DNA of 64,000 nt, taken from JAWKSY01 sp041402125. Lineage in GTDB: Bacteria; Planctomycetota; GCA-002687715; DRQF01. The stretch covers positions 124,001 through 188,000 of the forward strand of contig JAWKSY010000001.1 of assembly GCA_041402125.1 (NCBI GenBank). Direction: 5' to 3'. Both the position numbers and the translations under genes were made by a program. The number at the start of each line of letters is the position of its first letter. Position 1 is the stretch's first letter. Positions 50,301-56,853 of this stretch are shown piece after piece. The notes under the pieces are model-generated. The model saw nothing but the letters and a program-made list of their open reading frames with translations, had not been told where the DNA came from and ran no database searches.

Positions 50301-50597
50301 CACGATCCCGCGCTGACGCAGCAGTCGATCGTGACTCGAGCCGTAGTCTCCCGCCTGCTTCCGCGCGTCGCGGTAGTCTTCGTAGGAGACGTCGCCCGAG
50401 TGGACGAGGAGGCCCCAGACGTCGCCGGTCTTGGGGATCTCGTAGAGGCCGATCCGGTCCTCGTCGAAGACGATCCAGCGCTCGTTGAGGATGTTCTCCT
50501 GATCACGGACGTGCAGAAGCCCCCTCTTGCGATTGAGGGAGAGCATCTGGAAGACGTTCGACAGGTCGACGCTCAGCAGCTCGCCGCTGATGGCCAT
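47361..50597 (-). CDS. DUF4388/TPR/PEGA/propeller membrane protein, 1078 aa
   Basis: Residues 1-170 are a DUF4388 (PATAN-like) domain: MAISGELLSVDLSNVFQMLSLNRKRGLLHV. About 230-470 are TPR-like helices (NFETSLRLAEAHLARNEISRATEYY). A membrane helix lies at about 475-492 (MGIGLLLAAMALAGGGYFVY), then a coiled coil (MIARFEREEMLKQRAEEKRR). A PEGA-type domain follows at about 680-770 (RVDRVPAGASLTVDGQSAPP), and a PQQ/WD-like propeller fills the rest. The topology puts DUF4388 and TPR in the cytoplasm and PEGA plus propeller outside, so it may relay between the cell wall and the MglA-like protein encoded next. GGAGGAG precedes ATG 50597. Confidence 0.75.
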   Translation of the reverse strand: MAISGELLSVDLSNVFQMLSLNRKRGLLHVRDQENILNERWIVFDEDRIGLYEIPKTGDVWGLLVHSGDVSYEDYRDARKQAGDYGSSHDRLLRQRGIVDSELVDRAARRLQEEMLLEIFLWREVSFSLDEERVPEPLEERELYGIDLLVMEAARRQDEWLRAVDLLGGDGDVWALPPMPSFAEPPTEALTPGERVVFDFVDGVRGTTELMAATGLPRFHVDLALCRLMQQKLLRRLTPAELVVKATELLGVQRHADAIRLLELANLREGNSGNFETSLRLAEAHLARNEISRATEYYKECAEKLLDVGQVREAIDILHDVLVHVPTDFGTLKRAIDLVATHVSDYTEIDEELFGQGVKLFHFHLESSRYDEANDLLALLLEIAPNDVGLNVQRARLLVKTGYVEEGVDIYLKVAARLFAAKDIETAERLCKTVRGTDPINERVRSHCEKRLEQIAEIKAKRTRRKRAGMGIGLLLAAMALAGGGYFVYQDRSSSALEEMREENANPVTSEDWRDAKQAYDRFARRHPLTFASTRAAALSSEADKMIARFEREEMLKQRAEEKRRQDEFRRAEEAFSQAVVLQNKRELRRARAAYESALEIASGAGRRDWALEPARDVANRIDGLTAHIEREAQRVKEYRAARERGDLAAAFDVARAIQRDALGESLQAKPLVVIDRETLADLRLPFRVDRVPAGASLTVDGQSAPPGAVTFELAQNRKTARVSVSAPGYREVAVEIDWERSPHENVVILERAPRDTFRPERAIIAWLVDGDRPIGIDRNGGLYRFADNGRSIEKTWAPPALLSLVGSPESVGEGVLVVGQGGASVIDPVLARRTWQHPVEGTVTAWARRGHRILVASTGEKSAIELLQLGSVTPVARWETPGAVRDLAWCEAGFAATLSDGRVLRGEADRPELTVTDERARVGRLVSLGSRVLFAAEDGSVRALDPRGGAVRLLWEPTGPEHFVTRGPEATDRHAFFVDSRGAWFVADPDGGLRSGEGLLPSVDPDRTRTATPLHHGRGLLVPDAGGGYLEVDLDTGRRGGRLRHAGRIGRAALHWRDSIRVSYDGTSEVELYPVGR

Positions 50598-50925
50598 CGG
50601 GAGAATCTCCTCCGCCCTGAACGGGGCATGTGGACGCTCCTCCCCTATCGGCCCGCGGGCGCGCCGCGCCTGATGCCCACCGGAAAAAAGGGGGACGGGC
50701 CCCGCGAAGGGGGTCGCCGCCCGCAACGGACACAAGATCCTGCATGATAGAGACTTGCGAGCCCGACGCCGCGCGCCCCGACGAACCCTTGCCGCCGGGC
50801 GGGGCCGGGGACTACGATCCTCGACGGCGCGGCCGCCGCCCCTCGCCGCCCGGAAGGTCGCCTCGACCGCCCGGGACGACGGCGCCGCCCCCTCCCCTGG
50901 CCACCCGATCGGAAGACCGAGCTCG
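50598..50925. other. Divergent region upstream of the DUF4388 gene
   Basis: 328 bases that should contain promoters for the DUF4388 gene (minus) and the small TPR-like gene (plus). No clear sigma-70 boxes or repeats are visible. Confidence 0.3.
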
Positions 50926-51429
50926 ATGGGATCCCGGAACTGGCGCGGTCTCGGCCGCCGTCTTCGACGTCGTTGGGCGCGCTGGCGCGCCGAGACCCTC
51001 TTCCGCCGCGCGCGGACCCGGGAGGATCTCGTGCGCGCGGAGGCCGCGTTCCGCCGCCTGGAGACCCTGGATCCGGGCTCGTTCAGCGTCGAGCTCCACC
51101 TGGGCGCGCTCGCCATCTATCGGGGTGACCGCGAGGCGGGCTTCGCCCGCCTCGGGCGGCTCCGACGCCGCGATCCCGCGCGATTCGCGGCCGCGGACCT
51201 GCCGACGGCGCTGAAGGCGGAGGTCGCGGCCCGCGCCGCCCGTCCCCTCCCCGCGAGGGGGCCCGAACGCGCGGTCCGCGCGCCCTCCCCCCGCGCCGCC
51301 CAGCGTCGTCGGGACGACTTCAGCGGCCCCGAGGAGGAGGCCCGCTTCCGGGGGCGCGAGGCGATCAGCCGCCGCGAGCTGGAAGCGGCCGACATCGAGG
51401 ATCTCCTCGCCCGGCTGACCCGGAACTGA
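50926..51429 (+). CDS. Small basic TPR-like hypothetical protein
   Basis: 167 residues from ATG 50926. An Arg-rich N-terminus (RNWRGLGRRLRRRWARWR) is followed by about two TPR-like helical pairs (TREDLVRAEAAFRRLETLDP, SVELHLGALAIYRGDREAGF) and a C-terminal charged helix with RREIEAADIEDLL-like character. The open frame extends upstream to 50755, but that part is proline/arginine low-complexity and overlaps the probable promoter region of the divergent DUF4388 gene. No family assigned. It may form a small divergent unit with the DUF4388/MglA-like pair, which also contains TPRs. Confidence 0.55.
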   Translation: MGSRNWRGLGRRLRRRWARWRAETLFRRARTREDLVRAEAAFRRLETLDPGSFSVELHLGALAIYRGDREAGFARLGRLRRRDPARFAAADLPTALKAEVAARAARPLPARGPERAVRAPSPRAAQRRRDDFSGPEEEARFRGREAISRRELEAADIEDLLARLTRN

Positions 51430-51498
51430 GCGATCCGGGACCGTCCGGTCGCGGCCGCGAGGGGCCTCGCGAAGGCTCCCCGGCCGCCGATCGGCGAC

Positions 51499-51527
51499 TG
51501 TAAACCCCGCGCCCGACCGGCTATCAT
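51499..51527 (+). promoter_or_regulatory. Candidate promoter of the glycine cleavage operon (TGTAAA - 17 - TATCAT)
   Basis: TATCAT at 51522-51527 with a weak -35 (TGTAAA, 51499-51504) and 17-base spacing, 78 bases before the gcvT start. No glycine-riboswitch motif is seen in the leader. Confidence 0.35.
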
Positions 51528-51605
51528 CCCGAGCCCCGCGGGGCGGCCCGTCGCAACGGCGCCGGCGCCCCGGCCCCCGCTCCCCCGAGCCGCGAGAACC
51601 GGACC

Positions 51606-52706
51606 GTGAAGAAGACCCGTCTCAACCGGAAGCACCACGACGCCGGCGCCCGGATGATCGATTTCGGCGGCTGGGAGATGCCGGTCATCTACCAGGACAT
51701 CACCTCGGAGCACGAGGCGGTCCGCCAGGCGGTCGGCCTCTTCGATCTCGGACACATGGGCCGCATCTCCGTGCGTGGACCGCAGGCCGAGGAGCTCGTC
51801 CAGGGGGCCCAGACGAACGACCTCGAGCGCATCGCTCCCGGTCAGATCCGCTACGCCCTCCTCACGAAGGACGACGGCGGCGTGATCGACGACATCCTCG
51901 TCCACCGCCGCTCCGGCGACATCTTCCTCGTCGTCAACGCCTCCAACTACGAGCGCGACGTCGCGCGACTCCGCGAGCTGGGCGAGGGCATGGACGTCGT
52001 CATCGAGCCCCTCGACGATCTCGACATGGTCGCCGTCCAGGGCCCGCGCGCCGCGGCGGTGCTGAAGGAGCTCGTCACCGACATCGACGTCGACGGCATC
52101 GGCTACTACCGCCTCGCCGAGGGCAAGGTGCTCGGTCACCCCGCCACCGTGACGCGGACGGGCTACACCGGCGAGGACGGCTTCGAGGTCTACATCCACG
52201 GCGACCACGTCGGCGAGGTCTGGGACGCCGCCCTCGAGGCCGGCGAGAAGCACGGCATCGTGCCCTGCGGACTCGGCGCGCGCGACACGCTCCGCCTCGA
52301 GGCGGGCATGCCCCTCTACGGACACGAGATCGACGAGACGATCAACCCGGTCGAGGCCGGGCTGATGTTCGGCGTGCGCCTCACGAAGGCCGACTACCCC
52401 GGTCGCGACGTTCTGGCCCGCGTCAAGAAGGATGGCCCGAAGCGGCAGATCGTCGGCCTGACCCTCGAGGGTCGCCGGATCCCGCGCGAGGGCTACCCCG
52501 TGGTCGCCGGGGACGAGGTCGTCGGCGAGGTCCGCAGCGGCACCTGGTCGCCGACCTTCCAGCGGGCGATCGCGACCGCGCTCGTCCGCAGCGACGCGCT
52601 CGATCGCGAGCTCGAGGTGGACCTGCGGGGCAAGCGGATCGCGGCGCGCCGCGTGGACCTGCCCTTCTACAAGCGGGACGGCAGCGGTTCGCTCCACGCG
52701 GACTGA
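51606..52706 (+). CDS. gcvT: Aminomethyltransferase (glycine cleavage T protein)
   Basis: 366 residues from GTG 51606. RLNRKHHDAGARMIDFGGWEMPVIY is the typical GcvT opening, LFDLGHMGRISVRGP and ALLTKDDGGVIDDILVHR hold the folate-binding site with the catalytic Asp in the LTKDDGGVIDD segment. TRTGYTGEDGFEVYI and PCGLGARDTLRLEAGMPLYG are further hallmarks. It transfers the aminomethyl group from GcvH to tetrahydrofolate, releasing ammonia. First gene of a complete gcvT-gcvH-gcvPA-gcvPB set. Confidence 0.95.
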   Translation: MKKTRLNRKHHDAGARMIDFGGWEMPVIYQDITSEHEAVRQAVGLFDLGHMGRISVRGPQAEELVQGAQTNDLERIAPGQIRYALLTKDDGGVIDDILVHRRSGDIFLVVNASNYERDVARLRELGEGMDVVIEPLDDLDMVAVQGPRAAAVLKELVTDIDVDGIGYYRLAEGKVLGHPATVTRTGYTGEDGFEVYIHGDHVGEVWDAALEAGEKHGIVPCGLGARDTLRLEAGMPLYGHEIDETINPVEAGLMFGVRLTKADYPGRDVLARVKKDGPKRQIVGLTLEGRRIPREGYPVVAGDEVVGEVRSGTWSPTFQRAIATALVRSDALDRELEVDLRGKRIAARRVDLPFYKRDGSGSLHAD

Positions 52707-52818
52707 GCCGAGGAAACGACCCTCGCCCCCGAGGCGACGGGAACGGCGGACCGGGGTACGGTCCGTCGCGAAGGAGGTGAGCGCGCCGCGGCGCGCCCGG
52801 AGGAACGAGGAGAGCCCG

Positions 52819-53211
52819 ATGCGCCCCGACGATCGCAAGTACCTGAAGAGTCACGAGTGGGTGAAGGTGGACGGCGACATCGCCTGGATCGGCATCAGCG
52901 ACTACGCGGTCGGACACCTCTCCGACCTCGTCTTCCTCGATCTCCCCGAGATCGGCACGGACGTGATGGCGAACGAGCCCTTCGGCGAGATCGAGTCGGT
53001 GAAGGCCGTCTCGGATCTCTACTGCCCGCTCACCGGCGAGATCATCGAGCAGAACGAGGAACTCCTCGGCGACCTCTCCCTCCTCCAGCAGGATCCCTGG
53101 GAGAAGGGCTGGATGGTCAAGCTCCGCATCATGGACAAGAAGGAGCTCGAGCTCCCCACGCTCCTCGACGCCGCGGCCTACGAGAAGGTCGTGCAGTCCG
53201 AGAGCCACTGA
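52819..53211 (+). CDS. gcvH: Glycine cleavage H protein
   Basis: 130 residues. KYLKSHEWVKVDGDIAWIGI opens the lipoyl fold, SDLVFLDLPEIGTDV is the central strand pair, and the lipoylated Lys is K62 in GEIESVKAVSDLY. It shuttles the aminomethyl group between GcvP, GcvT and the dihydrolipoyl dehydrogenase. I chose ATG 52819; an in-frame GTG at 52777 has its Shine-Dalgarno directly abutting and would add 14 basic residues. Lipoylation could be supplied by the lipoate/octanoate transferase at 56069. Confidence 0.95.
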   Translation: MRPDDRKYLKSHEWVKVDGDIAWIGISDYAVGHLSDLVFLDLPEIGTDVMANEPFGEIESVKAVSDLYCPLTGEIIEQNEELLGDLSLLQQDPWEKGWMVKLRIMDKKELELPTLLDAAAYEKVVQSESH

Positions 53212-53330
53212 CCCCGGATCCGAGCGCGGGCCGTCGCGCGACGGCCGCGCTCTCCGCTCCCACCCCGAAGACCCCGGAGACCTGCGCCGCGTATGCGATA
53301 CAGCGCGATCACCCCGCCGCCCGCCAGGAG

Positions 53331-54608
53331 ATGCTCGCCGCCCTCGGCGTGGATGACGTCGAGGCCCTCCTCGGCACCATTCCCGCCGACGTGCGCGTCA
53401 CGCGCGACCTGCAGGTGGCCGGCCCCCTGCCCGAGGCCGAGCTCCGCCGCCGCCTCGAGGAACTGAAGTCCAAGCGTCCCCGCGCGTCCTTCGTGGGCGC
53501 GGGACTCTACCCGCACTACATCCCGGTCCCGGTCGACTCGCTCGCCGGACGCAGCGAGTGGGTGACGAGCTACACGCCCTACCAGGCCGAGCTCGCCCAG
53601 GGCACGCTGGCGATGTACTACGAGTTCCAGTCCTACGTGGCGATGCTCACGGGACAGGAGATCGCCAACGGCGGCCTCTACGACGGCTCGACGGCGCTCG
53701 CCGAGGGAGTCCTCATGGCCATGCGCGTCAAGCCGAAGCACGACCCCGTCGTGTACGTGTCGGCCGGCGTCCACCCCGAGTACCAGGCCGTCCTCCGGAC
53801 CTACATGAACTTCGTCGGCATCGAGGTGGCGGAGCTGCCGCTCGACCCGAAGACCGGGCGCACCGTCTGCTCGCTCGACGAGGCGACGCAGCGCGGCGCG
53901 GCCGCGATCGTCGTCCAGTCCCCGAACTTCTTCGGCGTCGTCGAGGACCTCGCGGGGATCCACCCGGACGCGATGACCGTCGGCGTCTGCACCGAGGCCC
54001 TCTCGATGGCGATCCTCGAACCGCTGCCCGTGAAGATCGCGGTCGGCGAGTTCCAGAGCTTCGGCATCCCGATGCAGCTCGGCGGGCCGACGGCCGGCTT
54101 CATGGCGACCCGCGAGGAGTGGGTCCGCAAGCTGCCCGGTCGCCTCGTCGGCAAGACGATCGACGCCAAGGGCGAGGAGGCCTACTGCATCACGCTCGCC
54201 ACCCGCGAGCAGTTCATCCGCCGCGAGAAGGCGACGAGCAACATCTGCACCGCCTCCGGGCTCATGTGCCTCCGCGCGACGATCTACCTGTCGCTGCTCG
54301 GCCGCAAGGGCATCGTCGACGTCGCGGAGAAGAACGCCGCCGTCGCGCGCTACTTCGCGAAGGGCCTCGCCGAGCTCGGCCTGAAGACGCGCTTCACCGG
54401 CCCGTTCTTCAACGAGTTCGTCGTCGACGCCTCGGGCCGACCGGAGCTCCACGACCGTCTGCGCGCCGCGGACATCCTGCTCGGCCTGCCCCTGGGCGAG
54501 CGGTTCCCGGACCTGAAGGATCACTACCTCGTCTGCGCCACCGAGGTCCACTACGCCTCGGCCGAGTCGCTGCTGCAGGAGATCAAGCGCCTTGTACAGC
54601 ATTCCTGA
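53331..54608 (+). CDS. gcvPA: Glycine dehydrogenase (decarboxylating) subunit 1
   Basis: 425 residues from ATG 53331: MLAALGVDDVEALLGTIPAD, then FVGAGLYPHYIPVPVDSLAG, TSYTPYQAELAQGTLAMYYE, GLYDGSTALAEGVLMAMRVK and LGGPTAGFMATREEWVRKLPGRLVG, all typical of the N-terminal half of split P protein. Family members begin MRY... about 13 residues earlier. ATG 53293 here does encode MRYSAITP, but it is out of frame with the body; one base would join them, within the C-rich run 53311-53325. So the true start is probably 53293 with an indel, or the protein is short. With GcvPB it decarboxylates glycine using PLP. Confidence 0.88.
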   Translation: MLAALGVDDVEALLGTIPADVRVTRDLQVAGPLPEAELRRRLEELKSKRPRASFVGAGLYPHYIPVPVDSLAGRSEWVTSYTPYQAELAQGTLAMYYEFQSYVAMLTGQEIANGGLYDGSTALAEGVLMAMRVKPKHDPVVYVSAGVHPEYQAVLRTYMNFVGIEVAELPLDPKTGRTVCSLDEATQRGAAAIVVQSPNFFGVVEDLAGIHPDAMTVGVCTEALSMAILEPLPVKIAVGEFQSFGIPMQLGGPTAGFMATREEWVRKLPGRLVGKTIDAKGEEAYCITLATREQFIRREKATSNICTASGLMCLRATIYLSLLGRKGIVDVAEKNAAVARYFAKGLAELGLKTRFTGPFFNEFVVDASGRPELHDRLRAADILLGLPLGERFPDLKDHYLVCATEVHYASAESLLQEIKRLVQHS

Positions 54609-56016
54609 GAAGACGATCTTCACGCGCACCGACGAGGACGCGCCCGGCTTCGTCGTCGTCTCCCCGCGTCCCGAGATCGACGCCTGCCGTCCCGAGGACC
54701 TCCCCCGCCGCGCCGACGGTTGCGGCGGCATGTCCCAGGCGACGGAGATCGACGTCGTCCGCCACTACACGCGGCTCTCGACCTTCAACTTCGACATCGA
54801 TCGCGGCATGTACCCGCTGGGGAGCTGCACGATGAAGCACAACCCGCGGCTCAACGAGGCGGTGGCGGCGGACCCCCACTGGGCGGACTGCCACCCCTAC
54901 TGGCCGGCGGAGTACCTGAGCGGGCACCACGCGATCATCGAGGAGCTGCGGCGCGACCTGATCGAGGTCAGCGGCTTCGATCACGTCTGCCTCTCGCCCG
55001 CGGCCGGCGCGCACGGCGAGCTCACCGCGACGTTCATGATCAAGGCCTACCACCGCGATCGCGGCAACGACAAGAAGACGGTGATCCTCACGCCGGACAC
55101 CTCGCACGGCACCAACCCCGCCTCGGCGGCGATGGCCGGCTTCAGCTGCAAGCAGATCGCGAGCGGCCCCGACGGTTTCCTCCGCTACGAGGACGTGGCG
55201 CCGCACCTCGACGAGACCATCGCGGGGATCATGATCACCAACCCGAACACGCTGGGCATCTACGAGCGCGACTTCACGCGCATCGCCGAGGCCATCCACG
55301 CGCTCGACGGGCTGGTCTACATGGACGGCGCGAACTTCAACGCGGTCATGGGCGTGTTCCAGCCGGGCCGGATCGGCGCCGACGTCATGCACTGGAACCT
55401 GCACAAGACCTTCACCACGCCGCACGGCGGCGGCGGTCCGGGTTCCGGCCCGATCGGCTACAACGACTCGCTCCGGCCCTACGCGCCGGATTCGGGCGAC
55501 GCGCGCTCGATCGGCCCGGTGAAGGCCTACCTCGGCCAGTGGGGCATGTACGTCCGCGCCTGGACCTACATCCGCAGCCTGGGCGCCACGGGCCTCTGCG
55601 AGGTGACCGAGGAGGCGATCCTCGCCGGCAACTACCTTCGCAAGAGGCTCGAGCCGCACCTCCACCTGCCCTTCAAGACGCCGACGCTCCACGAGGTCGT
55701 CTTCACCGACAAGGGCGTGCCGAACGAGGTCTCGACGCGCGACATCGGCAAGCGTCTGATCGACTACGGCTTCCACCCGCCGACGACCTACTTCCCGATC
55801 ATGGTGCAGGGCGCGATCATGATCGAGCCCACCGAGACCGAGCCGAAGCGCGAGATGGACCGCTTCGTGGGCGCGTTCCTCTCGGTGCTCGGCGAGGCGG
55901 CGGAGAACCCGGAGCTGGTGAAGACCGCCCCCCACACGACGCCGGTCGCGCGCGTCGACGAGGTCCACGCGGTCAAGAACCTCGACCTGCGCTGGCGCCC
56001 GGCGAGCGCGTCCTGA
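54592..56016 (+). CDS. gcvPB: Glycine dehydrogenase (decarboxylating) subunit 2
   Basis: 474 residues from a TTG start at 54592, which overlaps the gcvPA end by 17 bases. FDIDRGMYPLGSCTMKHNPRLNE, AAGAHGELTATFMIKAYH, TPDTSHGTNPASAAMAGF and the PLP-lysine segment NLHKTFTTPHGGGGPGSGPIG (K near residue 272) identify the C-terminal half of split P protein. It carries the cofactor and forms the active dimer of dimers with GcvPA. The overlap and rare start suggest translational coupling that keeps the subunits equal. A later in-frame ATG would remove the conserved opening. Confidence 0.94.
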   Translation: MYSIPEKTIFTRTDEDAPGFVVVSPRPEIDACRPEDLPRRADGCGGMSQATEIDVVRHYTRLSTFNFDIDRGMYPLGSCTMKHNPRLNEAVAADPHWADCHPYWPAEYLSGHHAIIEELRRDLIEVSGFDHVCLSPAAGAHGELTATFMIKAYHRDRGNDKKTVILTPDTSHGTNPASAAMAGFSCKQIASGPDGFLRYEDVAPHLDETIAGIMITNPNTLGIYERDFTRIAEAIHALDGLVYMDGANFNAVMGVFQPGRIGADVMHWNLHKTFTTPHGGGGPGSGPIGYNDSLRPYAPDSGDARSIGPVKAYLGQWGMYVRAWTYIRSLGATGLCEVTEEAILAGNYLRKRLEPHLHLPFKTPTLHEVVFTDKGVPNEVSTRDIGKRLIDYGFHPPTTYFPIMVQGAIMIEPTETEPKREMDRFVGAFLSVLGEAAENPELVKTAPHTTPVARVDEVHAVKNLDLRWRPASAS

Positions 56017-56068
56017 GGGCCGGGGCCGGGGAGCGCGCTCCCCGGCCCGCCTCCGCCCCCTCCCCGCC

Positions 56069-56788
56069 ATGACGGATCCCCGCCCCGCGCTCCACGTGCA
56101 CGACACCGGCCTCGCGTCGCCGGCGTGGAACATGGCCGTCGATCGCGCCCTGCTCGAATCCGACCGCGGACCGACGCTCCGCCTCTACGGCTGGCGGCCC
56201 TCGGGACTCTCGCTCGGTCACTTCCAGACGCTCGATCCCGCCCTCGAGGCGCATCACCGGTCGGCGGGCCACGGCATCGTCCGCCGGCTGACCGGGGGCG
56301 GCGCGATCTTCCACGCCGACGAACTCACCTACTCGCTCTCGGGCCCCGACGGCGTCGGCCCCTTCGCCGGCCCGGTCGATGCCAGCTACCGCCGCGTCCA
56401 CGACGTCCTCCTCGCCCTCTTCCGCGACTTGGGCGTCGAGGCGACCTACGCGGAGGGCGCCCCCCGCGCGCTCTCCCGCCGCGAGCAGCCCTTCCTCTGC
56501 TTCGCCCGCTCGACCGCGCTCGACCTCGCCGTCGGGAGCCGCAAGCTCGTGGGCTCCGCGAAGCGCCGCCGCGGAGGCCGGGCGCTCCAGCACGGCTCGA
56601 TCATCCTCCGCCCCCACCCCGAGAACGGAGAGGTCGCCGGCCTCGCCGATCTCGCGTCCTCCCCGATCGACCGGGAAATCCTCGGCGCGGCCTTCGCGCG
56701 GCAGCTCGCCGCGGCGCTCGGCCTCGAGCCCCGCTTCGAGCCCCTCCCGGCTCCGATCGCGGCCCGGGCCGATCTCCCGACGGGCTGA
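56069..56788 (+). CDS. Lipoate-protein ligase/octanoyltransferase (LplA/LipM-like)
   Basis: 239 residues. NMAVDRALLE starts the biotin/lipoate ligase fold, VRRLTGGGAIFHADELTYSL is the RR-x-x-GGG-x-x-x-H ligand loop, and the Lys in GSRKLVGSAKRRRGGRALQHGSI is the catalytic-type lysine after a G-K-x-x-G-S-A pattern. Cys near 143 (FLCFARS) matches the position of the nucleophile of LipM octanoyltransferases, so octanoyl transfer from acyl carrier protein is as likely as ATP-dependent ligation. The likely target is GcvH, encoded three genes upstream in the same direction. A C-terminal accessory domain is absent. Confidence 0.8.
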   Translation: MTDPRPALHVHDTGLASPAWNMAVDRALLESDRGPTLRLYGWRPSGLSLGHFQTLDPALEAHHRSAGHGIVRRLTGGGAIFHADELTYSLSGPDGVGPFAGPVDASYRRVHDVLLALFRDLGVEATYAEGAPRALSRREQPFLCFARSTALDLAVGSRKLVGSAKRRRGGRALQHGSIILRPHPENGEVAGLADLASSPIDREILGAAFARQLAAALGLEPRFEPLPAPIAARADLPTG

Positions 56789-56853
56789 ACTCACCCCCCG
56801 GGCTTCACGCGGGACGCCGCGCACCCTATCCTTCGGTCGGGAAGGATTGAGGC

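Noticed and set aside
50755..50925. N-terminal extension of the small TPR-like protein to 50755
   Set aside because: The 57 extra codons are Arg/Pro/Ala low-complexity and overlap the probable control region of the divergent gene.
51430..51605. Glycine riboswitch upstream of gcvT
   Set aside because: The conserved GGAGAG...GGCGGAA...CTCTC pattern is absent from the leader.
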